13,576 nucleotides of DNA from Anaerolineales bacterium (lineage in GTDB: Bacteria; Chloroflexota; Anaerolineae; Anaerolineales; DRMV01). The DNA lies in assembly GCA_015484985.1 (NCBI GenBank), contig WFUL01000240.1, positions 1 to 13,576 of the forward strand, written 5' to 3'. Within the stretch, counting starts at the first letter, position 1. Each line of letters opens with the position of its first letter. The translations under genes and the position numbers were made by a program. Shown piece by piece: positions 6,864 to 13,576 of the stretch. The notes under the pieces were generated by a model, which saw nothing but the letters and a program-made list of their open reading frames with translations, was not told the DNA's origin and ran no database searches.

Positions 6864-8537
6864 ATGACGGACCTGTTCCAGCAACTCGCGGTGGAACTGC
6901 AAAAGCAGATTGAGACCTTCCAGCCCACGGTCGCGGTGGAAGAAGTGGGCTATGTAATCGAAGCCGGCGACGGTATCGCGCGGGCCACCGGTCTCCCCAA
7001 TGTACGGGCTCAGGAGCTCGTCCAGTTCGAGAATGGCACCCTGGGTATCGCCTTCAACCTGGAAAAGGACAACGTGGGCATCATCATCATGGGTACCATG
7101 GAGGGCATCCGGGAAGGTACCCGGGTGTTCGCTACCGGGCGGATTGCTTCGGTGCCCGTGGGTGAAGGCTTGATTGGACGAGTGATCAATCCCCTGGGAC
7201 AGCCTCTGGACGGCAAGGGCCCCATTCGCTTTGAGAAGTATCGCCCTTTGGAGCGCATTGCTCCCCGGGTGATGGAACGCAAGGACGTGGACACACCCGT
7301 GCACACGGGCATCAAGGCCATTGACGCCATGATTCCCATCGGCCGGGGTCAGCGAGAGCTCATCATCGGTGACCGACAGACGGGCAAGACGGCTATTGCG
7401 TTGGACGCCATCGTGAGCCAGCGCATGAGCCGGGACATGATCTGCATCTACGTGGCCATCGGCCAGAAGAAATCCCTGGTGGCCCGTATCATCAACGAAC
7501 TGGAAGCCCTGGGGGCCATGGAGTACACCATCGTGGTCGTGGCCTCCGCGGAGGACCCAGCGGCCCTACAATACTTGGCCCCCTACGCGGGTTGCGCCAT
7601 CGGTGAGGAATTCATGGAGCAGGGCAAGGACGTGCTGGTGGTGTACGACGACCTCTCCAAACACGCCTGGGCTTACCGAGAAGTCTCCCTGCTCATGCGC
7701 CGTCCTCCGGGACGTGAGGCCTATCCTGGCGACGTGTTCTACCTGCATTCTCGCCTGTTGGAGCGGGCCGCGCGGTTGGCCGACCATTACGTCATCGTCC
7801 CCAAGGATTTCGAGAGCGAGGACGGTATGGCTACGGCCGAGGACCGGGTGGAGGGCACGCCCGTCTTTGACGGCCCCATTGCCAAGCATGAGGCCGAGCA
7901 GTACCTGGAGGGCATGGAGAACAAAGATGCCTACAAGATTGTGAAGGTCCGGGGTACGGGCGGCTCCCTGACAGCCCTGCCCATCATCGAGACCCTGCTG
8001 GGCGACGTGTCGGCCTACATCCCCACCAACGTGATTTCCATTACCGACGGCCAGATTTATCTGGAGACGGGCTTGTTCAACGCGGGTATCCGGCCGGCCA
8101 TCAACGTGGGTATCTCCGTGTCCCGGGTGGGAGGCGATGCCCAGACGAAGATTATGAAGAAGGTGGCCGGTCAGTTGCGGCTGGACATGGCCGCCTTCCG
8201 GGAACTGGCCGCGTTCGCCCAGTTCGCCGCGGAACTGGACCCCGCGACTCAGGCGAAATTGAACCGGGGGTTGCGTCTGCAGGAACTCCTCAAGCAACCC
8301 CGCTATTCCCCCATGTCTTTGGCCCATGAAATCCTTGCCATCTACGGCGGTACCCGGGGTTATCTGGATTCCGTTCCGGTGGAACGGGTAGCCGAATGGG
8401 AACGAGCCCTCATCCGTTTCGTGGAGGACCACTATCCCGACCTCATCGAACGCATCGAGACGGTCAAGGAGTTGACGCCGGACATTGAGGAGCAGATGAA
8501 GAAGGCCCTAGAAGAATTCATGAGCACGTGGAAGTAA
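6864..8537 (+). CDS. atpA: F1 ATP synthase subunit alpha, with an extra internal loop
   Basis: Non-catalytic nucleotide-binding subunit of the F1 hexamer. The 557-residue product is longer than the usual 500-515. Visible landmarks are the N-terminal beta-barrel region (about 25-95), P-loop GDRQTGKT at 169-176, the VYDDLSKHAWAYRE region, PGREAYPGDVFYLHSRLLERAARL, and SVSRVGGDAQTK with the arginine finger at Arg421. The C-terminal helical domain contains RELAAFAQF and LLKQPRYSPM. The extra length lies between LERAARLAD and GSLTALPIIET: about 62 residues here (305-366) against 18 in E. coli and about 7 in short forms. The inserted piece is hydrophilic and acidic and stays in frame, and everything downstream is well conserved, so the protein should be functional. 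The gene opens the F1 cluster directly after the promoter; atpH, atpF, atpE and atpB do not precede it. Confidence 0.97.
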   Translation: MTDLFQQLAVELQKQIETFQPTVAVEEVGYVIEAGDGIARATGLPNVRAQELVQFENGTLGIAFNLEKDNVGIIIMGTMEGIREGTRVFATGRIASVPVGEGLIGRVINPLGQPLDGKGPIRFEKYRPLERIAPRVMERKDVDTPVHTGIKAIDAMIPIGRGQRELIIGDRQTGKTAIALDAIVSQRMSRDMICIYVAIGQKKSLVARIINELEALGAMEYTIVVVASAEDPAALQYLAPYAGCAIGEEFMEQGKDVLVVYDDLSKHAWAYREVSLLMRRPPGREAYPGDVFYLHSRLLERAARLADHYVIVPKDFESEDGMATAEDRVEGTPVFDGPIAKHEAEQYLEGMENKDAYKIVKVRGTGGSLTALPIIETLLGDVSAYIPTNVISITDGQIYLETGLFNAGIRPAINVGISVSRVGGDAQTKIMKKVAGQLRLDMAAFRELAAFAQFAAELDPATQAKLNRGLRLQELLKQPRYSPMSLAHEILAIYGGTRGYLDSVPVERVAEWERALIRFVEDHYPDLIERIETVKELTPDIEEQMKKALEEFMSTWK

Positions 8538-8575
8538 CCTGGGATATCGACTGGGGACAGGATTGAGGGATAAAG

Positions 8576-8979
8576 ATGACGCTGGTCGTGGTGGATGCAC
8601 GCCCCCGAAACCCCATTCAGGAAGACTACCTGGTCTACCTGCCCGGGTGGTCCCTGCAGCGGTATCTCCGGGAAGCACCGGAGAACGCCTTTTGGTCGTG
8701 GAGGTGGTCAGCCCTTCCACCCGGCACCTGGATTTGGATATCAAATCCCCGGAATACGCGCGGGTTGGGATTCCTGAATACTGGCTGGTGGACGAAGAAC
8801 AACGGATGTTCGTTCAGCATTGGCTGGAAGGCGCAAGTTATCAGAAAGCCGACTTCACCGAAGGCCGGGTGGTGAGTCGAGCCCTCCAGGGTTTCTGGCT
8901 GGAAACCTCCTGGTTGTGGCAGGACCCCCGGCCTTCGGAGTGGGACCTGGTGCAACAGATTCTGGCGTCGAAAGGGTGA
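8576..8979 (+). pseudogene. Frameshifted, shortened Uma2-family (DUF820) nuclease remnant
   Basis: Two frames together encode a Uma2-like PD-(D/E)XK nuclease fragment. The first frame runs from ATG 8576 (GAGGG upstream) through VVVDARPRNPIQEDYLVY to REAPENA. The second carries the diagnostic core LLVVEVVSPSTRHLDLDIK, then YARVGIPEYWLVDEEQ and a C-terminal tail to the TGA at 8977. They join smoothly if one T is added to the T-run at 8690-8693, suggesting a one-base loss. Even repaired, the product is about 134 residues against the usual ~180-200, so an N-terminal or internal part is missing. The family contains many putative endonucleases of unclear role, often found as scattered copies. It sits between atpA and atpG, where a gene is not expected. 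An assembly error in the T-run could mimic the frameshift but not the missing residues. Confidence 0.72.
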
Positions 8980-9016
8980 CGCTGTTCACAGCAAGCACAA
9001 TTGACGAGGAGATGCC

Positions 9017-9922
9017 ATGGCCGCAACAGCTCGAGAGGTCAAAAAGCGCATTCAGAGCGTCAAGAACATTGCCCAGATTACCCGCGCGCTTCAGGCCGTG
9101 AGCGCGAGCAAAGTGCAACGCGCGGTGCAGATGGTGGAAGCCACTCGGCCCTATGCCACCAAGGCGTGGGAGGTGCTCACCCACCTGGCTATGGACCCTC
9201 TGCGGGCCCAGCTCCATCCTTTGCTGGCTCCCCGAGAGGAAATCCGCAATGTGGCCGTGGTGCTTATCACTGCGGACCGAGGTCTGGCCGGTCCGTATAA
9301 CACGGAAATCCTCTTAGCCGCGCATCGGAAGTTCGACAACTACCCGGTTCCGGTGAAGTGGATCACTGTGGGCCGCAAGGGGCGGGATTACCTCCTGCGC
9401 CGCCGTAGGGACCTGCTGGCCGATTTCAGCGGCCTGGGTGACCCTCCGACATATGTGGAAGTCAGCCCCATCGGCCACCTGGTGGTAGATGAGTACTTGG
9501 CGGGCAATGTGGACGAAATCTACGTAGTTTACACCGACTTCATCAGCTTCATGCGTCAGGAAGTGCGCATCCAAAAGCTGATGCCGTTGGAATTCGACGC
9601 CCATGAAGGAGGGGAAGGCCTCCTGGAAGGCGCTGTTCAGCCGCGCACAGCTGCTTATATCTACGAACCCAGCCCGGAAGCCCTGTTGGATGAGATTGTG
9701 CCCCGGTTCATTCAGTTGCAAATTTACCGGGCCGTCCTGGAGGCCCGAGCCAGTGAACATGCCGCGCGCATGGTGGCTATGAAACGGGCCACGGACAATG
9801 CCACCGAACTGGCGGCTCTCTTGCAACTGGAATACAACAAGGCCCGACAGCAAGGCATCACCCGTGAACTCATGGACATTGTGGGTGGTGCGGAAGCCTT
9901 GCGCAAGCAAGAAGGACGGTAG
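9017..9922 (+). CDS. atpG: F1 ATP synthase subunit gamma
   Basis: Central rotor shaft linking the alpha3beta3 hexamer to the membrane ring. The 301 residues are slightly above the usual ~285-295. The N-terminal helix has the family pattern REVKKRIQSVKNIAQITRALQAVSASK. The middle Rossmann-like part includes VAVVLITADRGLAGPYNTEI (typical ITSDRGLCGGYN) and ITVGRKGRDYL. The C-terminal helix contains the conserved EHAARMVAMKRATDNATEL and the ending NKARQQGITRELMDIVGGAEAL. GAGGAG at 9006-9011 precedes ATG 9017 by 5 bases. It is separated from atpA by 479 bases holding the Uma2 remnant and from atpD by 35 bases. No separate promoter is apparent before it, so it probably depends on read-through from atpA. 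Confidence 0.97.
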   Translation: MAATAREVKKRIQSVKNIAQITRALQAVSASKVQRAVQMVEATRPYATKAWEVLTHLAMDPLRAQLHPLLAPREEIRNVAVVLITADRGLAGPYNTEILLAAHRKFDNYPVPVKWITVGRKGRDYLLRRRRDLLADFSGLGDPPTYVEVSPIGHLVVDEYLAGNVDEIYVVYTDFISFMRQEVRIQKLMPLEFDAHEGGEGLLEGAVQPRTAAYIYEPSPEALLDEIVPRFIQLQIYRAVLEARASEHAARMVAMKRATDNATELAALLQLEYNKARQQGITRELMDIVGGAEALRKQEGR

Positions 9923-9957
9923 TGACTTCTTAGAGACCTTCGACCAAGGAGGAACCC

Positions 9958-11376
9958 ATGCCCAAGAAAGTTGAAGGACGCATCGTACAAATTCTGGGCG
10001 GCGTGGTGGACGTCGCTTTCGATGATTACCTGCCCGAAATCTTTGAAGCTATTGAGGTGTTCAATGACGCGACGGGTGAACGCCTGGTGTTGGAAGTTCA
10101 GATGCACCTGGGTGAAGGATCTGTGCGCACTGTAGCCATGGGTCCCACCGATGGTCTGCATCGCGGGATGCCTGCTTATGCCTTGGGTGAACCCATTTCC
10201 GTGCCCGTGGGCCCCGAGATTTTAGGGCGCGTGTTCAATGTGCTGGGCGACCCCATTGACGGCGGTCCCCCTCCCCAAACCAAGGAACGTCGGTCGATCC
10301 ACCAGCCCGCACCCACCTTTGAAGAACAATCCGTACGGGTGGAGATTTTGGAAACCGGCATCAAAGCCATCGACCTCATTGCTCCCTTTACCAAGGGTGG
10401 AAAGACGGGCATCTTCGGCGGCGCTGGCGTGGGTAAGACGGTCATCATCATGGAGTTGATTCACAACATCGCCCGGTTCCACAAAGGGAACTCCGTTTTC
10501 GCGGGCGTGGGGGAGCGCACGCGTGAGGGCACCCAGCTCTACCGAGAGATGAAGGAATCGGGCGTGTTGAAGGACACGGTCCTGGTCTATGGCCAGATGA
10601 ACGAGCCTCCCGGTGTGCGCCTGCGTGTCGCCCTGACCGGTGTGACCATGGCGGAATGGTTGCGGGATCAGGGCAAGGATGTGCTCCTGTTCATCGACAA
10701 CATTTTCCGCTATGCGCTGGCCGGTTCCGAAGTATCGGCCTTGCTGGGCCGTCTGCCCTCGGCTGTGGGTTACCAGCCCACCCTGGCCACGGAAATGGGC
10801 ATGCTCCAGGAACGGATTACGTCCACCAAATGGGGTTCCATCACCTCCATGCAAGCCGTGTATGTGCCCGCGGACGACTACTCCGATCCCGCACCGGTGG
10901 CCACTTTCGCCCACCTGGATGCCACCATCACCCTGGAGCGGGCCATTGCGGCCAAGGGTATCTACCCCGCGGTGGACCCGCTGGCCTCTTCCTCGCGTAT
11001 CCTGGAGCCGGAATTCGTGGGGCAGGACCACTATGAAGTGGCCTACGAGGTCAAGCGGGTGCTCCAGCGTTATAAGGACCTGCAGGACATCATCGCCATC
11101 CTGGGTGTGGAAGAGTTGAGTGAAGAGGACAAAATCATTGTAGCCCGGGCACGGAAAATCGAGCGCTTCTTCTCCCAACCCTTCCACGTGGCTGAGCAGT
11201 TCACCGGCCGTCCGGGTCGGTATGTTCCCCTGAAGGAGACCATTCGGGGCTTCCGCGAGATTCTGGAAGGCAAGCATGACGACCTGCCTGAGGAAGCCTT
11301 CTACATGGTGGGCACCATCGACGAAGCCGTGGAGAAGGGCCAACGCCTGCTGGCTGAGGCCAAGGCGGCCGAGTAA
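9958..11376 (+). CDS. atpD: F1 ATP synthase subunit beta
   Basis: Catalytic subunit of F1 ATP synthase, 472 residues, normal length. Visible signatures are the N-terminal barrel start GRIVQILGGVVDVAF, P-loop GGAGVGKT at 154-161, catalytic-glutamate motif GVGERTREG, EPPGVRLRVALTG, Walker B LLFIDNIFR, the ATP-synthase alpha/beta signature region PAVDPLASSSRI, and the torque-helix motif EELSEEDK in place of DELSEEDK. Small departures from the commonest sequence (RYALAGSEVS for RFTQAGSEVS, TKWGSITS for TKKGSITS) leave catalytic residues intact. AAGGAGG at 9946-9952 precedes ATG by 5 bases. In most bacteria atpC (epsilon) follows; here a strong hairpin follows instead and no epsilon gene is present. 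Confidence 0.98.
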   Translation: MPKKVEGRIVQILGGVVDVAFDDYLPEIFEAIEVFNDATGERLVLEVQMHLGEGSVRTVAMGPTDGLHRGMPAYALGEPISVPVGPEILGRVFNVLGDPIDGGPPPQTKERRSIHQPAPTFEEQSVRVEILETGIKAIDLIAPFTKGGKTGIFGGAGVGKTVIIMELIHNIARFHKGNSVFAGVGERTREGTQLYREMKESGVLKDTVLVYGQMNEPPGVRLRVALTGVTMAEWLRDQGKDVLLFIDNIFRYALAGSEVSALLGRLPSAVGYQPTLATEMGMLQERITSTKWGSITSMQAVYVPADDYSDPAPVATFAHLDATITLERAIAAKGIYPAVDPLASSSRILEPEFVGQDHYEVAYEVKRVLQRYKDLQDIIAILGVEELSEEDKIIVARARKIERFFSQPFHVAEQFTGRPGRYVPLKETIRGFREILEGKHDDLPEEAFYMVGTIDEAVEKGQRLLAEAKAAE

Positions 11377-11393
11377 TGTCCATTGGCCACGGT

Positions 11394-11428
11394 AAGGGGC
11401 GGCCGCGAGGTCGCCCCTTCCTTATACT
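11394..11428 (+). terminator. Terminator hairpin of the F1 genes, abutting a -10 box
   Basis: An 11-bp stem (11394-11404 with 11409-11419, including one G-U pair) is closed by a GCGA tetraloop, starting 18 bases after the atpD stop. The following bases CCTTATACT are only partly T-rich but include TATACT (11423-11428), a likely -10 box for the next gene, whose ATG is 19 bases further on. No -35 element fits at the usual distance. Confidence 0.65.
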
Positions 11429-11446
11429 CCGAACCGAAGAAGGGTT

Positions 11447-12292
11447 ATGCGTACCGTGACCTCACCCCACTTATGGTCCGAGCCCCTAATCCCGCGACCC
11501 TGGAAACTGGGGTCCTTAGCCGCCTCCTTGGTGCTTGTCTCCCAGGCGGTACGGCTGTTCCCCATTTCTTCGCACACCTGGACGGTCTCCCTGTTTGGCT
11601 TGATGCTTACCCTGCCGTTAGGAGCCGGAGGCCTGGTTGCCCTCTTCATCGTGCTTTTTGCCTTAAGTGGCATGGACTGGCTGTTGCAAGACCATCCCCT
11701 TTACGGCGAAATCCGCTACCGGTGGGTTTATGCCGTGATGCCCACCCTAACGGCCTGGACGCTGGAAATGGCCCTGCTCTATACACCACCGACTGCCCTT
11801 TGGTGGGTGGCATTGCTTAGCGGTGCCTTGCTTCTCATCCCGACACTGGTCGCGGAATATGTGTCGGCTGATCCCGGTGCCCCTGGCTACTGGTTGGCAC
11901 AAATCGGATTGACCACGTTAGGCTTCCTGCTGTTCTTTCTCCTCAGCCTGTACGCTTATGCTTCGCATTGGCGTCTGTTATGGGTCATACCCTTGTTGAC
12001 CATTACGGGCGGACTGATTACCTTACGCCTGTTTCTGCTTTACAGTTTTGGACGTTTCTGTTGGCTGGAAACCATCATCATCACGCTGTTGACAGCCCAG
12101 GCCCTCATGGTCCTTTACCACATGAATTTATCGGCTTTGGGTTACGCCCTCACCCTCACGGGATGGATGTACATCTTGCACATGATTCTGCGCAACCTGC
12201 GCGAAGGGACATCCCTTGCCGAAGCCCTGCGCGAACCCCTCTTTGTCATGCTCGTACTGGGGAGCGTCTTGCTATGGCTGGAAAGGCGCTGA
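11447..12292 (+). CDS. Polytopic membrane protein of unknown function
   Basis: I do not recognise this gene with certainty. The 281-residue product has about eight or nine hydrophobic segments, from LGSLAASLVLVSQAV near residue 21 to LFVMLVLGSVLLWL at the C-terminus. No catalytic or transport motif stands out, and there is no long soluble domain. Size and topology recall lineage-restricted membrane proteins of Chloroflexota (possibly the DUF5656 type, unverified). AAGAAGGG lies just 2 bases before ATG 11447, which is tight; an in-frame GTG at 11456 with better spacing is an alternative start. The gene begins right after the atpD terminator and overlaps the JAMM peptidase start by 19 bases, so the two are probably translated together. 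Confidence 0.7.
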   Translation: MRTVTSPHLWSEPLIPRPWKLGSLAASLVLVSQAVRLFPISSHTWTVSLFGLMLTLPLGAGGLVALFIVLFALSGMDWLLQDHPLYGEIRYRWVYAVMPTLTAWTLEMALLYTPPTALWWVALLSGALLLIPTLVAEYVSADPGAPGYWLAQIGLTTLGFLLFFLLSLYAYASHWRLLWVIPLLTITGGLITLRLFLLYSFGRFCWLETIIITLLTAQALMVLYHMNLSALGYALTLTGWMYILHMILRNLREGTSLAEALREPLFVMLVLGSVLLWLERR

Positions 12293-12678
12293 CCTTGAGG
12301 CGGGAAGACTGGTGGGTCATGCGGGAGCATGTGGCACGAGAAGCCCCCTACGAAGCCTGTGGCATGATAGCCGGTCTCGAGGGAAAGAGTGCGCACGTGT
12401 TTCCCATCCCCAACGAACTACGCAGTCCCTCGCGTTATCGCATGGAACCGCGCGCGCAACTGAACGCTTTCGAAGCCATGGACGAACATGGGTGGGACTT
12501 GCTGGCCATCTATCACTCTCATCCTCAGGGACGGGCGTATCCCTCAGCCATTGACGTAGCGGAAGCCGCCTATCCGGTCGTCTACCTCATCTGGGCCCCG
12601 GTCGGAGACGAATGGTTCTGCCTGGGATATTGGCTAGAAGGAGGGCGTATCCAACCCGTCCCGGTACGTCTGCTGTAG
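12274..12678 (+). CDS. M67/JAMM-family metallopeptidase (MPN+)
   Basis: Small zinc metallopeptidase of 134 residues, the usual size for stand-alone bacterial JAMM proteins. The full motif is present: Glu27 in YEACGM, then His81-Ser-His83, seven residues, Ser91 and Asp94 in HSHPQGRAYPSAID. Bacterial relatives process ubiquitin-like sulfur carriers (ThiS/MoaD-type tails) or cysteine adducts; eukaryotic relatives are deubiquitinases. No ubiquitin-like gene or E1-like adenylyltransferase lies in the window, so the substrate is unknown. GGGGAG at 12259-12264 lies 9 bases before ATG 12274, inside the end of the upstream membrane-protein gene. The reading frame is open upstream, but that part is in the wrong frame of the membrane protein. 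Confidence 0.9.
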   Translation: MAGKALTLRREDWWVMREHVAREAPYEACGMIAGLEGKSAHVFPIPNELRSPSRYRMEPRAQLNAFEAMDEHGWDLLAIYHSHPQGRAYPSAIDVAEAAYPVVYLIWAPVGDEWFCLGYWLEGGRIQPVPVRLL

Positions 12679-12960
12679 AAAACGGAAACAAGTGCATGTC
12701 GCCGCTTGCTTCCTGAGGTTCGAGAATAAGAAGGTGACGCTTGCCGAGAAGGGACACCGGTGTTTCGCGTAGGCCTGGCCGGGCCCTGGACCGTGAGAAA
12801 AAGAGATAATGTATGCAGCAACTCCGCTGGTGCTTGCGTTATCTTTTTTGCCGGCGGTGCTGTGTCCGGTCAGACCTACGCACTCAAGAAATATATCTGC
12901 TTGCAAAGGTTGTCCAAACTCTTGGCCATCTCTCGGTCGCTTTCCCTTGTCCTTGAGACC
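12679..12960. other. Intergenic region between convergent genes
   Basis: 282 bases between the JAMM peptidase stop and the stop of the leftward FAH gene. A bidirectional terminator lies at about 12798-12849. I see no gene, tRNA or repeat in the remainder. Confidence 0.6.
12798..12849. terminator. Bidirectional intrinsic terminator
   Basis: A GATAATG...CGTTATC stem (outer arms 12805-12811 and 12837-12843, one T-G pair) with further broken pairing inside (TGC/GCA) is followed by six T at 12844-12849 and preceded by five A at 12798-12802. It can therefore end transcripts from the JAMM gene on plus and from the FAH gene on minus. Confidence 0.65.
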
Positions 12961-13576
12961 TTAAACAGCCCGAGCCCGTTCGGCCTCCACAGGATTGCGC
13001 AGGACTCCCAGACCTTCGATTTCCACCTCCACCACATCCCCTGGCTGCAACGGGCCCACACCTGCGGGTGTCCCGGTCAGGATGATATCCCCGGGCTCCA
13101 AGGTCATGATGGAGGACACGAAGGCAATGATTTGGGGGATAGAAAAGACCATTTCCTGGGTCGAACCCATCTGACGCAATTCACCGTTGACCCGACACAG
13201 GATGGTTGCTTCGGTGGGATCGAATTCGGTGTCTACCCAGGGACCCAGAGGCGCAAAGGTGTCGAAGCCTTTGGCTCGCGTCCACTGACCGTCGCGCCGT
13301 TGCAGGTCTCGGGCTGTTACGTCGTTGGCAGCCGTGTAGCCCCAGATGTATTTGGGAGCCTCGTCGACCGTAATCCACCGTCCCCGTTTCCCGATAACCA
13401 CCGCCAATTCGGCCTCGTGCTCCACCTGTTTGGACTGGGGTGGAAGGCGGATGGGCTCTCCTGGCCCGATGACCGCCGTGGGTGGCTTGAGAAAAATAAG
13501 GGGGACAGGCGGTACTTCGGCACCGTGTTCTGCTGCATGGGCGGGATAATTGCGCCCTACGGCCACAATCTTCCGC
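12961..13576 (-). CDS. Fumarylacetoacetate hydrolase (FAH)-family enzyme, 5' end outside the window
   Basis: At least 204 residues of a cytoplasmic metal-dependent C-C bond hydrolase or isomerase acting on a dicarbonyl or hydroxy-dienoate acid. The family includes acylpyruvases, HpaG-type isomerases/decarboxylases and oxaloacetate decarboxylases. Reading leftward from the edge, it begins RKIVAVGRNYPAHAAEHG, the usual core start, then FLKPPTAVIGPG, the metal-site EAELAVVIGKRG, WGYTAANDVTARDLQ, KGFDTFAPLGPWV and EPGDIILTGTPAGVGPL. An internal GTG at 13566 is not the true start, because homology continues through it to the window edge; between about 10 and 55 residues are missing. The substrate cannot be assigned from these motifs. 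Confidence 0.9.
   Translation of the reverse strand, partial: RKIVAVGRNYPAHAAEHGAEVPPVPLIFLKPPTAVIGPGEPIRLPPQSKQVEHEAELAVVIGKRGRWITVDEAPKYIWGYTAANDVTARDLQRRDGQWTRAKGFDTFAPLGPWVDTEFDPTEATILCRVNGELRQMGSTQEMVFSIPQIIAFVSSIMTLEPGDIILTGTPAGVGPLQPGDVVEVEIEGLGVLRNPVEAERARAV

Noticed and set aside
7566..8432. 288-codon open frame opposite atpA
   Set aside because: Same reason: antisense shadow of a conserved gene with no recognisable domain.
10222..11343. 373-codon open frame opposite atpD
   Set aside because: It mirrors the strongly conserved atpD frame and its His/Gly/Gln-rich translation is typical of antisense of such genes.
11968..12273. N-terminal extension of the JAMM peptidase
   Set aside because: These bases code for membrane helices in another frame; a good binding site and the domain start put the true start at 12274.

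Overview
The window reads as a gene-dense bacterial chromosome segment, moderately GC-rich and probably from a member of the Chloroflexota (Anaerolineae or Thermoflexia side). That assignment is an inference from the protein style: the VTT membrane protein, the split ATP synthase operon, a Uma2 remnant, a small M67/JAMM peptidase and an M42 peptidase. I cannot confirm it without a search. No rRNA, tRNA, CRISPR array or recognisable transposase was found.

Layout: (1) A rightward run at 143-3672 encodes a 2-oxoacid dehydrogenase E2 subunit, a VTT/DedA-like membrane protein, an RlmB-type rRNA 2'-O-methyltransferase and signal peptidase II (lspA, ATGA overlap with rlmB). A TATAAT box before rlmB may restart transcription there. 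(2) A leftward gene (3656-5311) encodes a polytopic GT-C-like glycosyltransferase; its last 17 bases overlap the end of lspA tail to tail. (3) A divergent intergenic region with a palindromic -10 box leads to a rightward M42 aminopeptidase (5458-6540). (4) A 323-base non-coding stretch holds a perfect 17-bp stem-loop and a well-formed promoter for atpA. (5) The F1 ATP synthase cluster atpA-atpG-atpD (6864-11376) is interrupted between atpA and atpG by a frameshifted Uma2-nuclease remnant and ends in a GNRA-tetraloop hairpin. (6) An unknown membrane protein and a JAMM metallopeptidase are translationally coupled (11447-12678). (7) After a bidirectional terminator, a leftward FAH-family enzyme runs off the right edge.

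How the genes work together: alpha, gamma and beta form the catalytic core and rotor shaft of F1. The genes for delta, epsilon and the membrane sector (a, b, c) are not in the window, so they must lie elsewhere for a working synthase. LspA serves lipoprotein maturation and RlmB ribosome maturation; E2 needs E1 and E3 from outside the window. The rest are single-gene functions.

Most of the window is ordinary housekeeping. The points most worth a second look are the F1-only operon with a nuclease remnant inside it, a roughly 45-55 residue insertion in the alpha subunit, the 17-bp perfect stem-loop before atpA, and the membrane protein/JAMM pair. I see no convincing wholly new system.
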